Shown here piece by piece: positions 46,769 through 55,496 of a stretch of 64,000 bases of DNA. How positions within the stretch are numbered: position 1 is the first letter of the stretch; each line of letters opens with the position of its first letter. Origin of the DNA: Saprospiraceae bacterium UBA1994 (GTDB lineage: Bacteria > Bacteroidota > Bacteroidia > Chitinophagales > Saprospiraceae); NCBI GenBank assembly GCA_002335865.1, contig DDCY01000009.1:191649-255648 (forward strand), given 5' to 3'. The position numbers and the translations under genes were made by a program. The notes beneath the pieces were generated by a model, which was given only the letters and a program-made list of their open reading frames with translations, had not been told where the DNA came from and did not search any database.

Positions 46769-47281
46769 CTAAGCAGATTTAGTGTTTGATGAAAAGATCG
46801 TCTGTACAGATCTGTAGATTACAGCAATACCTTGTAGAAGCAATAGTACAAATCCAAAAGTCATGAAGTACTTAATAATATATCTCGCTGGTAGGCCTCC
46901 AGGATTTGGTGATCCTTCATTCATCATCCAGCTGTTAGTCGCATAGTTGAATGAACTATTGATTAAAATCAGACACCATGGCACTAAAAACAATAAGGTT
47001 CCTGCAAGATTTATCCATGCTTTGGATTTATTTGATCTGTCTGCGTAAAAAAGATCTACTCTGACATGTTGATCTTCTTGTAAAGTATATGAAGCTCCCA
47101 ATAAAAATATCAAAGCAAATAGATGCCATTCCAATTCAATCACCCAAGTCTGCGTAGTGTTCAATATATAACGCATAAATACATCAATACATATGATCAT
47201 CACCAAGAGTACATTGATGTAGCTACTCTTTTCTCCTATCCAACGAATTATGGATTCTATGATTGTAATGATTGATAACAT
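46769..47281 (-). CDS. dctQ: TRAP transporter small permease (DctQ type)
   Basis: A 170-residue protein with four membrane segments. The MLLVMIICIDVFMRYILNTTQTWVIELEWHLF-type stretch (about 21-52) has the conserved (D/E)xxxRY...W..E core of DctQ. Later come LLGASYTLQEDQHVRVDLFY and a C-terminal pair of segments (PARYIIKYFMTFGFVLLLLQG). DctQ forms the integral membrane complex with DctM; the two genes are separated by one base. Start ATG at 47279-47281. Upstream is a 476-base spacer without a DctP gene. Confidence 0.9.
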   Translation of the reverse strand: MLSIITIIESIIRWIGEKSSYINVLLVMIICIDVFMRYILNTTQTWVIELEWHLFALIFLLGASYTLQEDQHVRVDLFYADRSNKSKAWINLAGTLLFLVPWCLILINSSFNYATNSWMMNEGSPNPGGLPARYIIKYFMTFGFVLLLLQGIAVIYRSVQTIFSSNTKSA

Positions 47282-47757
47282 AGTTTAGATTTCAATACTA
47301 AAGTTCTAAATGTCAATGCATATAAATATGGTAGAGATAAAAACCTAGATAAGTTCATTTACCTTATTGTAGGTCGTCCTTTTCTTTATTCGCGGATACA
47401 TCTGTACTTTAACGATATAACCATTCTCGACTAAAAAATTAATTGATTATTCCGCTTATTATACTAGGTAAATTTTATAAAGGTTCAATCCCAATTCATT
47501 TGAAGCATATACATCATGTGAAATAATTCCAATCCTAAATTAATTTTATTTATCTATAAAGCCAGAAAATTATTGAAATCAATATATCTTACTCTAGGCC
47601 AATTACATAACAAATGGATTAGTTCCAGTTATTGAAATACAATTCTCCTAAATCTAATTTAATATCAAAAAAAACGCCAGTGATATATAACCACTGACGC
47701 GTTTTCTTTATTCATCAATTCAGCATTCCAAATTAGAATATCTATTCAGAACAAATA
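47282..47757. other. 476-base spacer upstream of dctQ
   Basis: No coding signal on either strand that I can identify and no trace of a DctP binding-protein gene. It contains the terminator of the Oar-like receptor (47667-47698). Promoters for dctQM must lie here, but no clean TANNTTTG pair was seen. Confidence 0.4.
47667..47698 (-). terminator. Intrinsic terminator of the Oar-like receptor gene
   Basis: On the minus strand CGTCAGTG pairs with CACTGGCG (8 bp, one G-U; complements of 47692-47699 and 47675-47682), followed at once by eight T (complement of 47667-47674). It lies 60 bases after the stop. Confidence 0.88.
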
Positions 47758-50700
47758 CTAATTGAAAATATATCTCAGTCCAATTTGTGCCTGCCATCTA
47801 CTACTAAGACCAAAATCATCATAAAATGTCTGTTGATTAGCTTGATCAAAAGTGTACACGGGATCTCCATCAGTAACAGCAACAGATATTGGTTGATTTA
47901 ATCCTGTATTAGTAGCTCTCTGAGTTACTCCCCAAGAACTAGAAATTAGATTTCCTAGATTAAGAACATCGAGACTCACCTGAAATTTATTTCCACTAGA
48001 CACCCCAATATCCTGAAGTATTCTCAAATCAAGACTTCCAAACCAAGGCGAAAGAGCATCATATCTTTTAGCATAATCCCCTCTATTATCAGACAAGTAG
48101 TCATCTTGTTCTATGTATGATTTAAAAGCTTCTTTCTGAGCAGATTGAGCTGCAGCGTCCCCTGAAAAAGTAAGTGCATCTATCTCTATATCTGTCGGAA
48201 TGTAGATTAAATCATTTAAGCCTGATCCATCATTATTGATATCTCCAGCATAGGTATAGCTAAACCTGGCTCCTTGTGCATATTCGCCAAATAAAGAAAC
48301 CGTAGTTGCATACCTTTCTCCATATTCAAATTTCTTAGACATTGCTGCTATGAATCTATGCTTATTTCCATACAATGAAGGTGCTAAATCAGCTTCATTT
48401 GTATGTGATATATTTGCCGGATTTCTGTCGTATGCATCAGATGAAATTTCAGCATCCACAGAATTTACTTCTTCAGCTTTCAAGTAATTATACCCTACCA
48501 TAACAAAATTATTAGCCCAAGATCTTTGCAATTGGAATGAGGCATTAAAAGAATATCCTTTATCTGTATTAGTAAATACATATGCATTTGTAGAACCCCC
48601 AAATGGACCTTCAGCTCTATCTTCAGCACCATATATTGGTCTATTATCTACACCATTAAGAGTATTTGTTGGTAGTTTTAATCCTTGATTTTGAACCATC
48701 TGCGCATGTAGATCTTTCGTATAAAGTAAATCTACAGTACCTGTCCAATCTTTAATTTTCTTATCAAATCCTAAACTCGTTCTCCACACTTGAGGGAATT
48801 TAAAATCAGGATCAGTCATATTATAAAAGAAGAAATCTGGATTAGCAACTTGGTTACCTATCCATACCGCTGGAAATCGTCCTGAAAAAAGACCAGTTCC
48901 TCCTCTAATCTGTGATGATCTATCACCTTCAACATCGTAATTAAATCCAAGCCTTGGGTTAAATAAAATATTTCCAGTAGGAAGATCAGTATGGTTGTAA
49001 TTTATAGCTTCTCCCTTGTCATTGTAATAAGTTACGTCTGGTGCATATACTCCTCCATCATCTATAGAGCCACCTTTTCTATCTATATTTTCTTGAATTA
49101 GATCTGCCGTATTGAAATAAAGTGGAATATCTATTCTTAATCCAAAAGTTAAAGATAGTTTGTCATTCGCTTGATACTCATCTTGCGCATATAAAGACCA
49201 TTGCCCTAATTTAGTTTGAGCCAATGCCCAGCTATCATCTGAATTGTTGTTGGTAAATGCATCTCGAGCAGCTTGTACTTCTCCTGCAAAGTCATCTGAT
49301 TTAATCAAGGCCTCTGCTTCACTAATATCAACTCCTGGAGCAAACAATCTAAATCCATATGATGTTAAGTTGAATGAATTATCAAAACTGAATTTCTCAA
49401 ACGAGGTTCCAAAAGTTAAACTGTGATTGTTTTTATACAAATTAAAATCATTTGTAATTTGAAACACATTTTGACTAAGTACATTATTTACAGAAAATGG
49501 TTCATGTCCAGCAATAATATAGTTAATACCGTTCTTCGAAATATTCAACACAGGAAATGGTTCAGAAAAAGGGTTTCTATTATCTCTAAATGTGGTATAA
49601 CCCACTTTTAAATTATTTGCCATACCAGACCCGAATACAGAATTCAATTCTATGATTCCTGAGTTAATTTTATTATTTATTCTATACCCGCTATTTTGAA
49701 ACTGAAGAGTAGTAAAATCTGGACCTCTTCTACCAAGCGCAGAAGGGTGAGCAGGTTGCTCTTTGAAAGCATCTAAAAAATTATATGATGCAGATAATTT
49801 ATGATTTTTATTTAGGTTAAAATCTAATTTAATTATTCCTTTTGTATTATCTCTATTGTTTCTAAAATTGGAAAATGCCCCAGTATCATAGCCATGCTCT
49901 GACATAAGCAAATCAGAAATTAATTGCATATCCGATTGTAATACTCTTGACTCATTGCTAGCTCCCGACCCTGTATTCGGCTCAAACAAAGATCCTAGAT
50001 CTGATCTTTTTGTAATTTCCAGATTAGCAAAAAAGAATGCCTTATTTTTGATAAGTGGACCACCAATTGAAAAACCTGTTTGTAGTGATGAGAGATCGCC
50101 CGTTGGCACCTCAGTATCATTTACTTTTCCACCGGTCATTGCACTATTGCGATAAAATCCATACGCCGTACCTTCAAAATTATTAGTTCCTGATTTTGTA
50201 ACCGCGTTTATTGAAGCTCCTGTAAAACCTGATTGTGTAATATCATAAGGAGCTATATTAACTGATATTTGATCAATCGCATCAAGTGACACCGGCTGTG
50301 CATCTGACTGACCACCTGGAGTGGCAGCATCCAAGCCAAATGGATTATTGAATATTGTACCATTCAAACTGTAATTATTAAACTGATCATTACGCCCTGC
50401 AAATGAACCGCCTTTGGCAGACATTGGATTTAACCTAGTATAATCCTCAGCTGATCTTGAGATCGTAGGTAAATTTTTCAATTCGTCCCTTCCAATAGTT
50501 GTACTTGCACCAGTTTTCTCACCATTAAGTATTGGATCCAACGCGCCTATTATTTCCACACCTCCAATAGTTACCCCTTCCGCTACCAACTCAAAGTCTA
50601 ATTTTAATTTTTGACCTAGAGTTAAAAAAATATTTTCCATGTTATTGTTAGTATAACCGATATAGCTCGTTTCTATTCTATACGGTCCTCCTATTCTCAT

Positions 50701-50913
50701 ATTTGGAAGATTGTACTTACCCTTTTCATTTGCAATAGCTCCATAAGCAGCCCCTGAAGGCAAGTGTGTGGCTAATATTGTAGCCCCAATTAACTCTTCA
50801 TTCTCAGACATAATCGAACCACTCATACTCGCTGTGGTGACTTGTGCAAAGGAATAATTACAACTAATAAAAGTAATAAATAATAAACTGAACTTTAGGA
50901 CAGAATTCTTCAT
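47758..50913 (-). CDS. Oar-like TonB-dependent receptor
   Basis: A 1051-residue outer-membrane protein. Signal peptide 1-23 (ending NYSFAQ), a carboxypeptidase-regulatory-like domain (about 28-112; SENEELIGATILATHLPSGA, GGPYRIETSYIGYTNNN), then the plug with GRDELKNLPTISRSAEDYTR, NYSLNGTIFNNPFGLDAA and GASINAVTKSGTNNFEGTAYG. The barrel ends ARWQAQIGLRYIFN-like in SRWQAQIGLRYIFN. This order is that of Oar from Myxococcus, a TonB-dependent transporter/adhesion protein, frequent in Bacteroidota. The ligand is unknown; in Myxococcus Oar is needed for export of protease PopC. A strong terminator follows. Confidence 0.9.
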   Translation of the reverse strand: MKNSVLKFSLLFITFISCNYSFAQVTTASMSGSIMSENEELIGATILATHLPSGAAYGAIANEKGKYNLPNMRIGGPYRIETSYIGYTNNNMENIFLTLGQKLKLDFELVAEGVTIGGVEIIGALDPILNGEKTGASTTIGRDELKNLPTISRSAEDYTRLNPMSAKGGSFAGRNDQFNNYSLNGTIFNNPFGLDAATPGGQSDAQPVSLDAIDQISVNIAPYDITQSGFTGASINAVTKSGTNNFEGTAYGFYRNSAMTGGKVNDTEVPTGDLSSLQTGFSIGGPLIKNKAFFFANLEITKRSDLGSLFEPNTGSGASNESRVLQSDMQLISDLLMSEHGYDTGAFSNFRNNRDNTKGIIKLDFNLNKNHKLSASYNFLDAFKEQPAHPSALGRRGPDFTTLQFQNSGYRINNKINSGIIELNSVFGSGMANNLKVGYTTFRDNRNPFSEPFPVLNISKNGINYIIAGHEPFSVNNVLSQNVFQITNDFNLYKNNHSLTFGTSFEKFSFDNSFNLTSYGFRLFAPGVDISEAEALIKSDDFAGEVQAARDAFTNNNSDDSWALAQTKLGQWSLYAQDEYQANDKLSLTFGLRIDIPLYFNTADLIQENIDRKGGSIDDGGVYAPDVTYYNDKGEAINYNHTDLPTGNILFNPRLGFNYDVEGDRSSQIRGGTGLFSGRFPAVWIGNQVANPDFFFYNMTDPDFKFPQVWRTSLGFDKKIKDWTGTVDLLYTKDLHAQMVQNQGLKLPTNTLNGVDNRPIYGAEDRAEGPFGGSTNAYVFTNTDKGYSFNASFQLQRSWANNFVMVGYNYLKAEEVNSVDAEISSDAYDRNPANISHTNEADLAPSLYGNKHRFIAAMSKKFEYGERYATTVSLFGEYAQGARFSYTYAGDINNDGSGLNDLIYIPTDIEIDALTFSGDAAAQSAQKEAFKSYIEQDDYLSDNRGDYAKRYDALSPWFGSLDLRILQDIGVSSGNKFQVSLDVLNLGNLISSSWGVTQRATNTGLNQPISVAVTDGDPVYTFDQANQQTFYDDFGLSSRWQAQIGLRYIFN

Positions 50914-51106
50914 AGTAATTGTGCTTTATTTAATTTAAGATCTCCTAATATAAATATCATAATATAACAAATCCTCACGAAAAATTATTTTCTTTGGAAA
51001 TGTGGATAAATTGTGGAGAATATTAGTATTTGATTGAGTGTGGTCATCCAGATCTGATTTCCAATGATAAAAATTTAATAGCCATTTCAATCACATAACT
51101 AAATGC

Positions 51107-51922
51107 CTAAATATTTACTCTCTCCTTTCCACAATACACATTACCCCCTTCACTTTTCAAAAATCCTATCAAGGTCATTCCACATTCCTCTGCTAATTTT
51201 ATTGCTAAACTTGATGGTGCACCTACTGCTACTATGCAGCCTATACCTGCCATCATAGCTTTTTGGATCAATTCAAAACTCGCGCGTCCACTTAGTAAAC
51301 AAATAGTTTTATTTAAAGGTAAATTACCACTCTTCAATCTGTTCCCAACAAGCTTATCCATAGCATTATGTCTACCGACGTCTTCAGCTACATGCAATAG
51401 ATTAGCTTCTAGGTCAAATAGAGCCACCGCATGATTTCCTCCGGTGATGCTAAACAAATTCTGCATGTCATCTAGCTGATCTCTGAGTGAAACTATTATA
51501 CTTTGACTAACAGTAAATTTAGACGCCCATGGCAGGTATTGAGTATTCGTCTTGATCATATCTAGAGAAGTTTTGCCGCAAATACCACAACTACTACTCA
51601 TAAATGTATTGCGATGTAGAAGCCCATCTGGTAAATTAACCCGATCCTTTAGCAATACTTCAATTACATTATCATCAATCACCTGATACTCTAATACATC
51701 TGAGATATCAGTCACTATTCCTTCAGTAAAAAGAAATCCACTAGCCAAGTCTATATCAAATCCTGGTGTCCGCATAGTAATTGCGATCTGACTCAGTCTT
51801 CCTCTATGTCGTATCCTGATTTCCAATGGTTGCTCAATGATTACATAATCCTGTATGGGTTTCAATTCTCCTTGATTCATTTTTAAGATAAATACTTCTT
51901 TTACACCTTTCGTCTTTTCCAT
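51107..51922 (-). CDS. fdhD: Formate dehydrogenase accessory sulfurtransferase FdhD
   Basis: A 271-residue protein that passes sulfur from IscS to the molybdenum cofactor of formate dehydrogenase. Blocks seen: EQPLEIRIRHRG (about 29-40), FDIDLASGFLFTEGI, the active CxxC in MSSSCGICGKTS (about 109-120), LFDLEANLLHVAEDVGRHNAMDKLVG (quoted in part) and GIGCIVAVGAPSSLAIKLAEE. Length is normal. The ATG overlaps the stop of the upstream gene as TAATG. No formate dehydrogenase subunit is within this window, so the client is unseen; FdhD may serve a distant molybdenum enzyme. Confidence 0.95.
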   Translation of the reverse strand: MEKTKGVKEVFILKMNQGELKPIQDYVIIEQPLEIRIRHRGRLSQIAITMRTPGFDIDLASGFLFTEGIVTDISDVLEYQVIDDNVIEVLLKDRVNLPDGLLHRNTFMSSSCGICGKTSLDMIKTNTQYLPWASKFTVSQSIIVSLRDQLDDMQNLFSITGGNHAVALFDLEANLLHVAEDVGRHNAMDKLVGNRLKSGNLPLNKTICLLSGRASFELIQKAMMAGIGCIVAVGAPSSLAIKLAEECGMTLIGFLKSEGGNVYCGKERVNI

Positions 51923-52290
51923 TATTTGGCTTGTGGATTGGTATATAGGTTAGTTTCATCTTCTTGTACTCTAGGCACTAAACATTGAAAGTCTTTTTCA
52001 ACTAATATATGAAGACCACCTTCGACACCATTAACTATAATGTGTTCAAAACCGACCTTATCTTCCTTTAGAAATGCTTCCAATTGGTCATGTGGCACTT
52101 TGAGGTCGATAGTATTATATTTCATTTTTATTGATATCTCCTCCTTATCCGATAGTGATATCATATATTTCAATGTATTTCCGACAGTAATTTGGCATTC
52201 TGAGAGTACACAACCTTCCTCAGACAAGATATTTACATCCTTTTTGGAGAGTCTCAGCCGTATAGATGAGTCCTTTATTCGTATTTTCAT
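51922..52290 (-). CDS. DUF7009-like small protein coupled to fdhD
   Basis: A 122-residue cytosolic protein. It starts MKIRIKDSSIRLRLSKKDV and has NTIDLKVPHDQLEAFLK and IIVNGVEGGLHILVEKDFQ, which I recall from the DUF7009 family of Bacteroidota. The C-terminus includes DFQCLVPRVQEDETNLYTNP. Its stop overlaps the fdhD start, so the two are co-translated. Function unknown. The link to fdhD suggests a role around molybdenum-cofactor enzymes, which is inference from context only. Confidence 0.65.
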   Translation of the reverse strand: MKIRIKDSSIRLRLSKKDVNILSEEGCVLSECQITVGNTLKYMISLSDKEEISIKMKYNTIDLKVPHDQLEAFLKEDKVGFEHIIVNGVEGGLHILVEKDFQCLVPRVQEDETNLYTNPQAK

Positions 52291-52421
52291 ACTGGAAAGA
52301 TAAATTATTATTTACACCTGAAATACCTATTATCATTGAGACTAAAGAGAATTGACTTGATATTTCCACTTTTCGTTTCAATTTTAGTGAAACTTTATAG
52401 CAAATTTATTCCTTTAGATGT

Positions 52422-52491
52422 TTAGTAAGTTGTGAGTTACTAACTAACTTGCGTACATTAATAATTACGAGGTAATAAAGTGCCTCACAAC
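52422..52491 (+). promoter_or_regulatory. Structured 5' leader of the first csp gene
   Basis: TTAGTAA (52422-52428) pairs with TTACTAA (52437-52443), leaving GTTGTGAG in its loop. That loop is exactly complementary to CTCACAAC (52484-52491), 13 bases before the ATG, and ACTTGCGTA can pair with TACGAGGT (52447-52455, 52466-52473, one bulge). The two conformations compete. Cold-shock mRNAs such as cspA are known to refold with temperature, so this may be a thermosensor. Confidence 0.45.
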
Positions 52492-52504
52492 ATAATACAT
52501 TACA

Positions 52505-52702
52505 ATGAGTACAGGAACTGTAAAATTCTTCAACGAATCCAAAGGGTTTGGGTTTATCACAGAAGAAGGAACCAACAAAGAACACTTCGTACATGTCACG
52601 GGTCTAGAAGACGACGTACGTGAAGGTGACAACGTAGAGTTTGAATTAGTAGAAGGGCGTAAAGGGCTTAATGCCGTAAACGTAAAAGTAGTAAATGGGT
52701 AA
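52505..52702 (+). CDS. Cold-shock protein (CspA family)
   Basis: A 65-residue single-domain Csp. The RNP1 motif KGFGFI lies at about residues 13-18 and RNP2 is HFVHV at about 27-31, where HFVHV stands for the common VFVHF/I. It starts MSTGTVKFFNESKGFGFIT and ends LVEGRKGLNAVNVKVV. Csp proteins bind single-stranded RNA and keep it open in the cold or during growth. It has a structured leader and a strong terminator, so it is monocistronic. A second csp flanks the following helicase gene. Confidence 0.95.
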   Translation: MSTGTVKFFNESKGFGFITEEGTNKEHFVHVTGLEDDVREGDNVEFELVEGRKGLNAVNVKVVNG

Positions 52703-52776
52703 ATGTTTGGTGAGTGTTGAACTACTTACTAGCTAATCAGTTAACTAAACTCAACATATACTTTAAAAAATTACTT

Positions 52777-52805
52777 GCCATCAACACTTGTGTTGATGGC
52801 TTTTT
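52777..52805 (+). terminator. Intrinsic terminator of the first csp gene
   Basis: GCCATCAACAC (52777-52787) pairs perfectly with GTGTTGATGGC (52790-52800), followed by TTTTT. One of the strongest terminators in the window. Confidence 0.93.
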
Positions 52806-53186
52806 CTTGCTAATCTAGTGAGGTTAGTAACATTTCAATTTTCGGTGCGATTTGGCTATCTTCTCCAAGCTATCAAAGACCTACATGATTAGAGTATAAT
52901 AATTCCGTCAAGCTATATCTCTGATTCTTCTCCTGCGGATGCTTTACTGCTCGTTTTTTTGTTCGACCTATTCACTTTATTACTACTAGATTGATTGACT
53001 GATGATGAGCATAATTAGTTGATCATATCGGTTTATTTTAATAAACGCCAAAGATCTACGTAAACGTTTAAGATACTTGGCTTTATACTGATGATTAGCA
53101 TTTTTGCTAGTCACAAACATTTTTTTATAACAATACTAGCACAGGTATAATGTGTATAATGATACCATTCATTTCAACTATTATTA
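52806..53186. other. Spacer between csp terminator and DEAD-box gene
   Basis: No intact gene. On the minus strand a frame from the ATG at 53118-53120 reads MFVTSKNANHQYKAKYLKR and stops at 52986-52988 after 44 codons; a neighbouring frame continues with SSVNQSSSNKVNRSNKKTSS to a stop at 52913-52915. This could be a small basic protein broken by a frameshift, but it has no known homologue to me. Confidence 0.3.
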
Positions 53187-53194
53187 TACCTTTG
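53187..53194 (+). promoter_or_regulatory. -7 element TACCTTTG before the DEAD-box helicase
   Basis: TACCTTTG matches TANNTTTG and ends 17 bases before the ATG at 53212, implying a short leader. No clear -33 box. Confidence 0.4.
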
Positions 53195-53211
53195 CTTAAT
53201 ATATATATAGT

Positions 53212-54855
53212 ATGACATTCAAGCAATTAGGTTTAATCGAGCCAATCCTCAAGGCGCTCGAAGACAAAGGGTACGCAACACCTAGCCCAATACAAGCACA
53301 GTCAATTCCAATCTTGTTAGACAAAAAGGACTTACTAGGATGTGCACAGACAGGTACCGGTAAAACCGCAGCATTTGCAATACCGATCATCCAACAGATC
53401 TACAATGATGTAGAGCGGGAGAAGGGCAAGAAGAAAATCAAAGCATTGGTAGTAACTCCGACTAGAGAGCTAGCTATTCAAATCGCTGACAACTTTGTAG
53501 AATACACCAAATATGCACGTAACATCTCTACCACTGTAATATTTGGAGGGGTTAAACAAGGAAAGCAAACCGCTAGACTTGATAAAGGTGTTGATGTATT
53601 AGTCGCTACCCCTGGTCGCCTTTTGGACCTTATCAATCAAAGATTTATATCTCTAAGTGATATCCAATATATCGTACTTGATGAAGCAGATCATATGTTA
53701 GATATGGGTTTTATTCATGATGTGCGTAAGATCATTAAGCTATTACCACAAAATAGACAATCACTATTATTCTCGGCTACAATGCCTAAGGATATTGTAG
53801 AGATCTCTCAAACACTACTAGGAAACAAATTTGAAAGAATAACCATCAAACCTGATCAGGCTACAGCTGAGAAAGTAGAACAAGCGGTATATAAGGTCAG
53901 TAAGAAAAACAAAGGAGTACTGTTACAAGATATTCTCAATGAAAAAGGTCAGGTTTCTACCCTAGTATTCTCCAGAACGAAACATGGTGCTAATAAGATC
54001 GTCAAAGTGCTGAACAGGTCAGGTTTCAAAGCAGAAGCTATACATGGGAACAAATCTCAAGCATCTAGACAGAAATCGCTGAAAGCATTTAAAGATGGAA
54101 AGATTCATATACTTGTAGCTACTGATATAGCAGCTCGTGGTATTGATGTAGATGATCTTGCATTGGTAATCAACTATGATCTGCCTAATATCCCAGAGAC
54201 TTATGTACACCGTATCGGTCGTACTGGTAGAGCGGCGGCTAGTGGTATCGCACTTTCATTCTGTAATGGAGAAGAGAGAGCTTATCTCAGAGATATCGAA
54301 AAACTAATCAACCAGAAGGTACCAGTCATTACAGAGCATTCATATGTTGATAATGAACCTGAACCATCTAGCAAGGATATAAAGGCTTCCAAGGCAAACA
54401 ATAACAGAGGCAGATCTCAAGGTAGATCAAGCAGAGACGATAGAAATGCTACGAAAAAGAAAAGACCAAATAAAAGTAGAAACAATAACAGGTCAGATCG
54501 ATCTAATGATAAAAAAGATTATCGTCCGAGAGGAGAAGACATTAGTAGAAGTAAACCTCGAGGTGAAAGATCAGAGAATAGAAATAACTCTGAACAAAAG
54601 CCAAGAGATAATAAACCAAACAATAAAAGAAGAAACAACAGAAACGATAAGCCAAGAGAAGAAAGACAAGATCAAAATTCAAGATCATCGCAATCTAGTA
54701 ACCCGTCTCGTAGATCAAGAAATAATAATCCTAGTAATAAAAAAACGAAAGATGGCGTATCTAAGACTGAAAGAAAATTCAGAGAAGGTCAAAAAAAATC
54801 ATCTGACTACAAAGGAAAATATAGACCGAAAGGAACAATGTGGGAGCTTGATTAA
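53212..54855 (+). CDS. DEAD-box ATP-dependent RNA helicase (RhlE-like)
   Basis: A 547-residue helicase. The Q motif GYATPSPIQAQSIP is at about 19-32, motif I AQTGTGKTAAFAIP at 45-58, PTRELAIQI at about 84-92, DEAD in YIVLDEADHMLDMG near 150, SAT at about 188-190, ATDIAARGIDVDDLALVINYDLP and HRIGRTGR in the second core. From about residue 385 the protein is a disordered Arg/Asn/Ser-rich tail (RGRSQGRSSRDDRN, KPRDNKPNNKRRNN). This fits RhlE/CsdA-like enzymes active in ribosome assembly and RNA turnover in the cold. It lies between two csp genes. Confidence 0.95.
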   Translation: MTFKQLGLIEPILKALEDKGYATPSPIQAQSIPILLDKKDLLGCAQTGTGKTAAFAIPIIQQIYNDVEREKGKKKIKALVVTPTRELAIQIADNFVEYTKYARNISTTVIFGGVKQGKQTARLDKGVDVLVATPGRLLDLINQRFISLSDIQYIVLDEADHMLDMGFIHDVRKIIKLLPQNRQSLLFSATMPKDIVEISQTLLGNKFERITIKPDQATAEKVEQAVYKVSKKNKGVLLQDILNEKGQVSTLVFSRTKHGANKIVKVLNRSGFKAEAIHGNKSQASRQKSLKAFKDGKIHILVATDIAARGIDVDDLALVINYDLPNIPETYVHRIGRTGRAAASGIALSFCNGEERAYLRDIEKLINQKVPVITEHSYVDNEPEPSSKDIKASKANNNRGRSQGRSSRDDRNATKKKRPNKSRNNNRSDRSNDKKDYRPRGEDISRSKPRGERSENRNNSEQKPRDNKPNNKRRNNRNDKPREERQDQNSRSSQSSNPSRRSRNNNPSNKKTKDGVSKTERKFREGQKKSSDYKGKYRPKGTMWELD

Positions 54856-54879
54856 TTACCGAGTAACGGCTTAATTTTA

Positions 54880-54921
54880 CAAGAAAATAGGCTTACATCT
54901 TTGGTGTAGCCTATTTTCTTG
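54880..54921 (+). terminator. Long hairpin after the DEAD-box gene
   Basis: CAAGAAAATAGGC (54880-54892) pairs with GCCTATTTTCTTG (54909-54921) over 13 bp, extended by TACA/TGTA inside. It lies 25 bases after the stop. The T-run is part of the stem, so termination efficiency is uncertain. Confidence 0.7.
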
Positions 54922-54999
54922 CTTAATGACAATGTCTACCTTGAATACAACTATTCCCTTGGATAGAAGCTAATAGTGCCAATTGAGACAAACAAAAAA

Positions 55000-55028
55000 G
55001 CCCATTAACTTTGTTAATGGGCTTTTTT
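55000..55028. terminator. Bidirectional terminator between helicase and second csp
   Basis: GCCCATTAAC (55000-55009) pairs with GTTAATGGGC (55013-55022), flanked by AAAAAA on the left and TTTTTT on the right, so it can stop transcription from both the plus-strand helicase and the minus-strand csp. Confidence 0.92.
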
Positions 55029-55050
55029 GTCTTAAAACTAAATATCAGTA

Positions 55051-55245
55051 CTAAAGTACTTCTACATTTACTGCATTTAATCCTTTTCTTCCTTCCTCTG
55101 TGTCAAAAGAGACTTTGTCTCCTTCGGCTATTGAACTTCCGTTTAATCCATTTACATGAACAAATACATCTTTTCCACCGTCGTCTGGCGTGATGAATCC
55201 GAATCCTTTACTGTCATTAAAAAACTTTACTGTACCGTTACTCAT
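55051..55245 (-). CDS. Cold-shock protein (CspA family), second copy
   Basis: A 64-residue Csp convergent with the helicase gene. RNP1 is KGFGFI (about 13-18) and RNP2 VFVHV (about 27-31). It shares the ending EGRKGLNAVNVEV with the csp at 52505, while the middle differs (DGGKDVFVHVNGLNGSSIAEGD), so the pair is an older duplication rather than a fresh copy. It starts MSNGTVKFFNDSKGFGFIT. Downstream is the bidirectional terminator. Role as RNA chaperone from the family. Confidence 0.95.
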   Translation of the reverse strand: MSNGTVKFFNDSKGFGFITPDDGGKDVFVHVNGLNGSSIAEGDKVSFDTEEGRKGLNAVNVEVL

Positions 55246-55496
55246 TGTTGTTATATTATAATTGTCTACTGGCTAGATATAAGATTAATACCCCCACCAC
55301 ACTGCAATATACATACATTTCAGATATTTAGTTTCATGTTTTTATATTTTCAAGCGGAGAATTGGAAGTATTAATTAAAATAGATATTTGATATACTCAG
55401 AAATGTAATTGATCATTCGACATGGTGGAGTTACTCATCAAAAGTAACCTAAGTTGTAGACTATCATCCATTATTCTGTTCCCTCTGTACCCGCTC

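Noticed and set aside
52375..52393. GTTTCA/TGAAAC hairpin as a terminator
   Set aside because: No gene ends there: it lies between two divergent genes, and no T-run follows.
54446..54874. 142-codon plus-strand frame inside the helicase tail
   Set aside because: It is an out-of-frame reading of the Arg/Asn/Lys-rich tail; the low-complexity codons keep several frames open.
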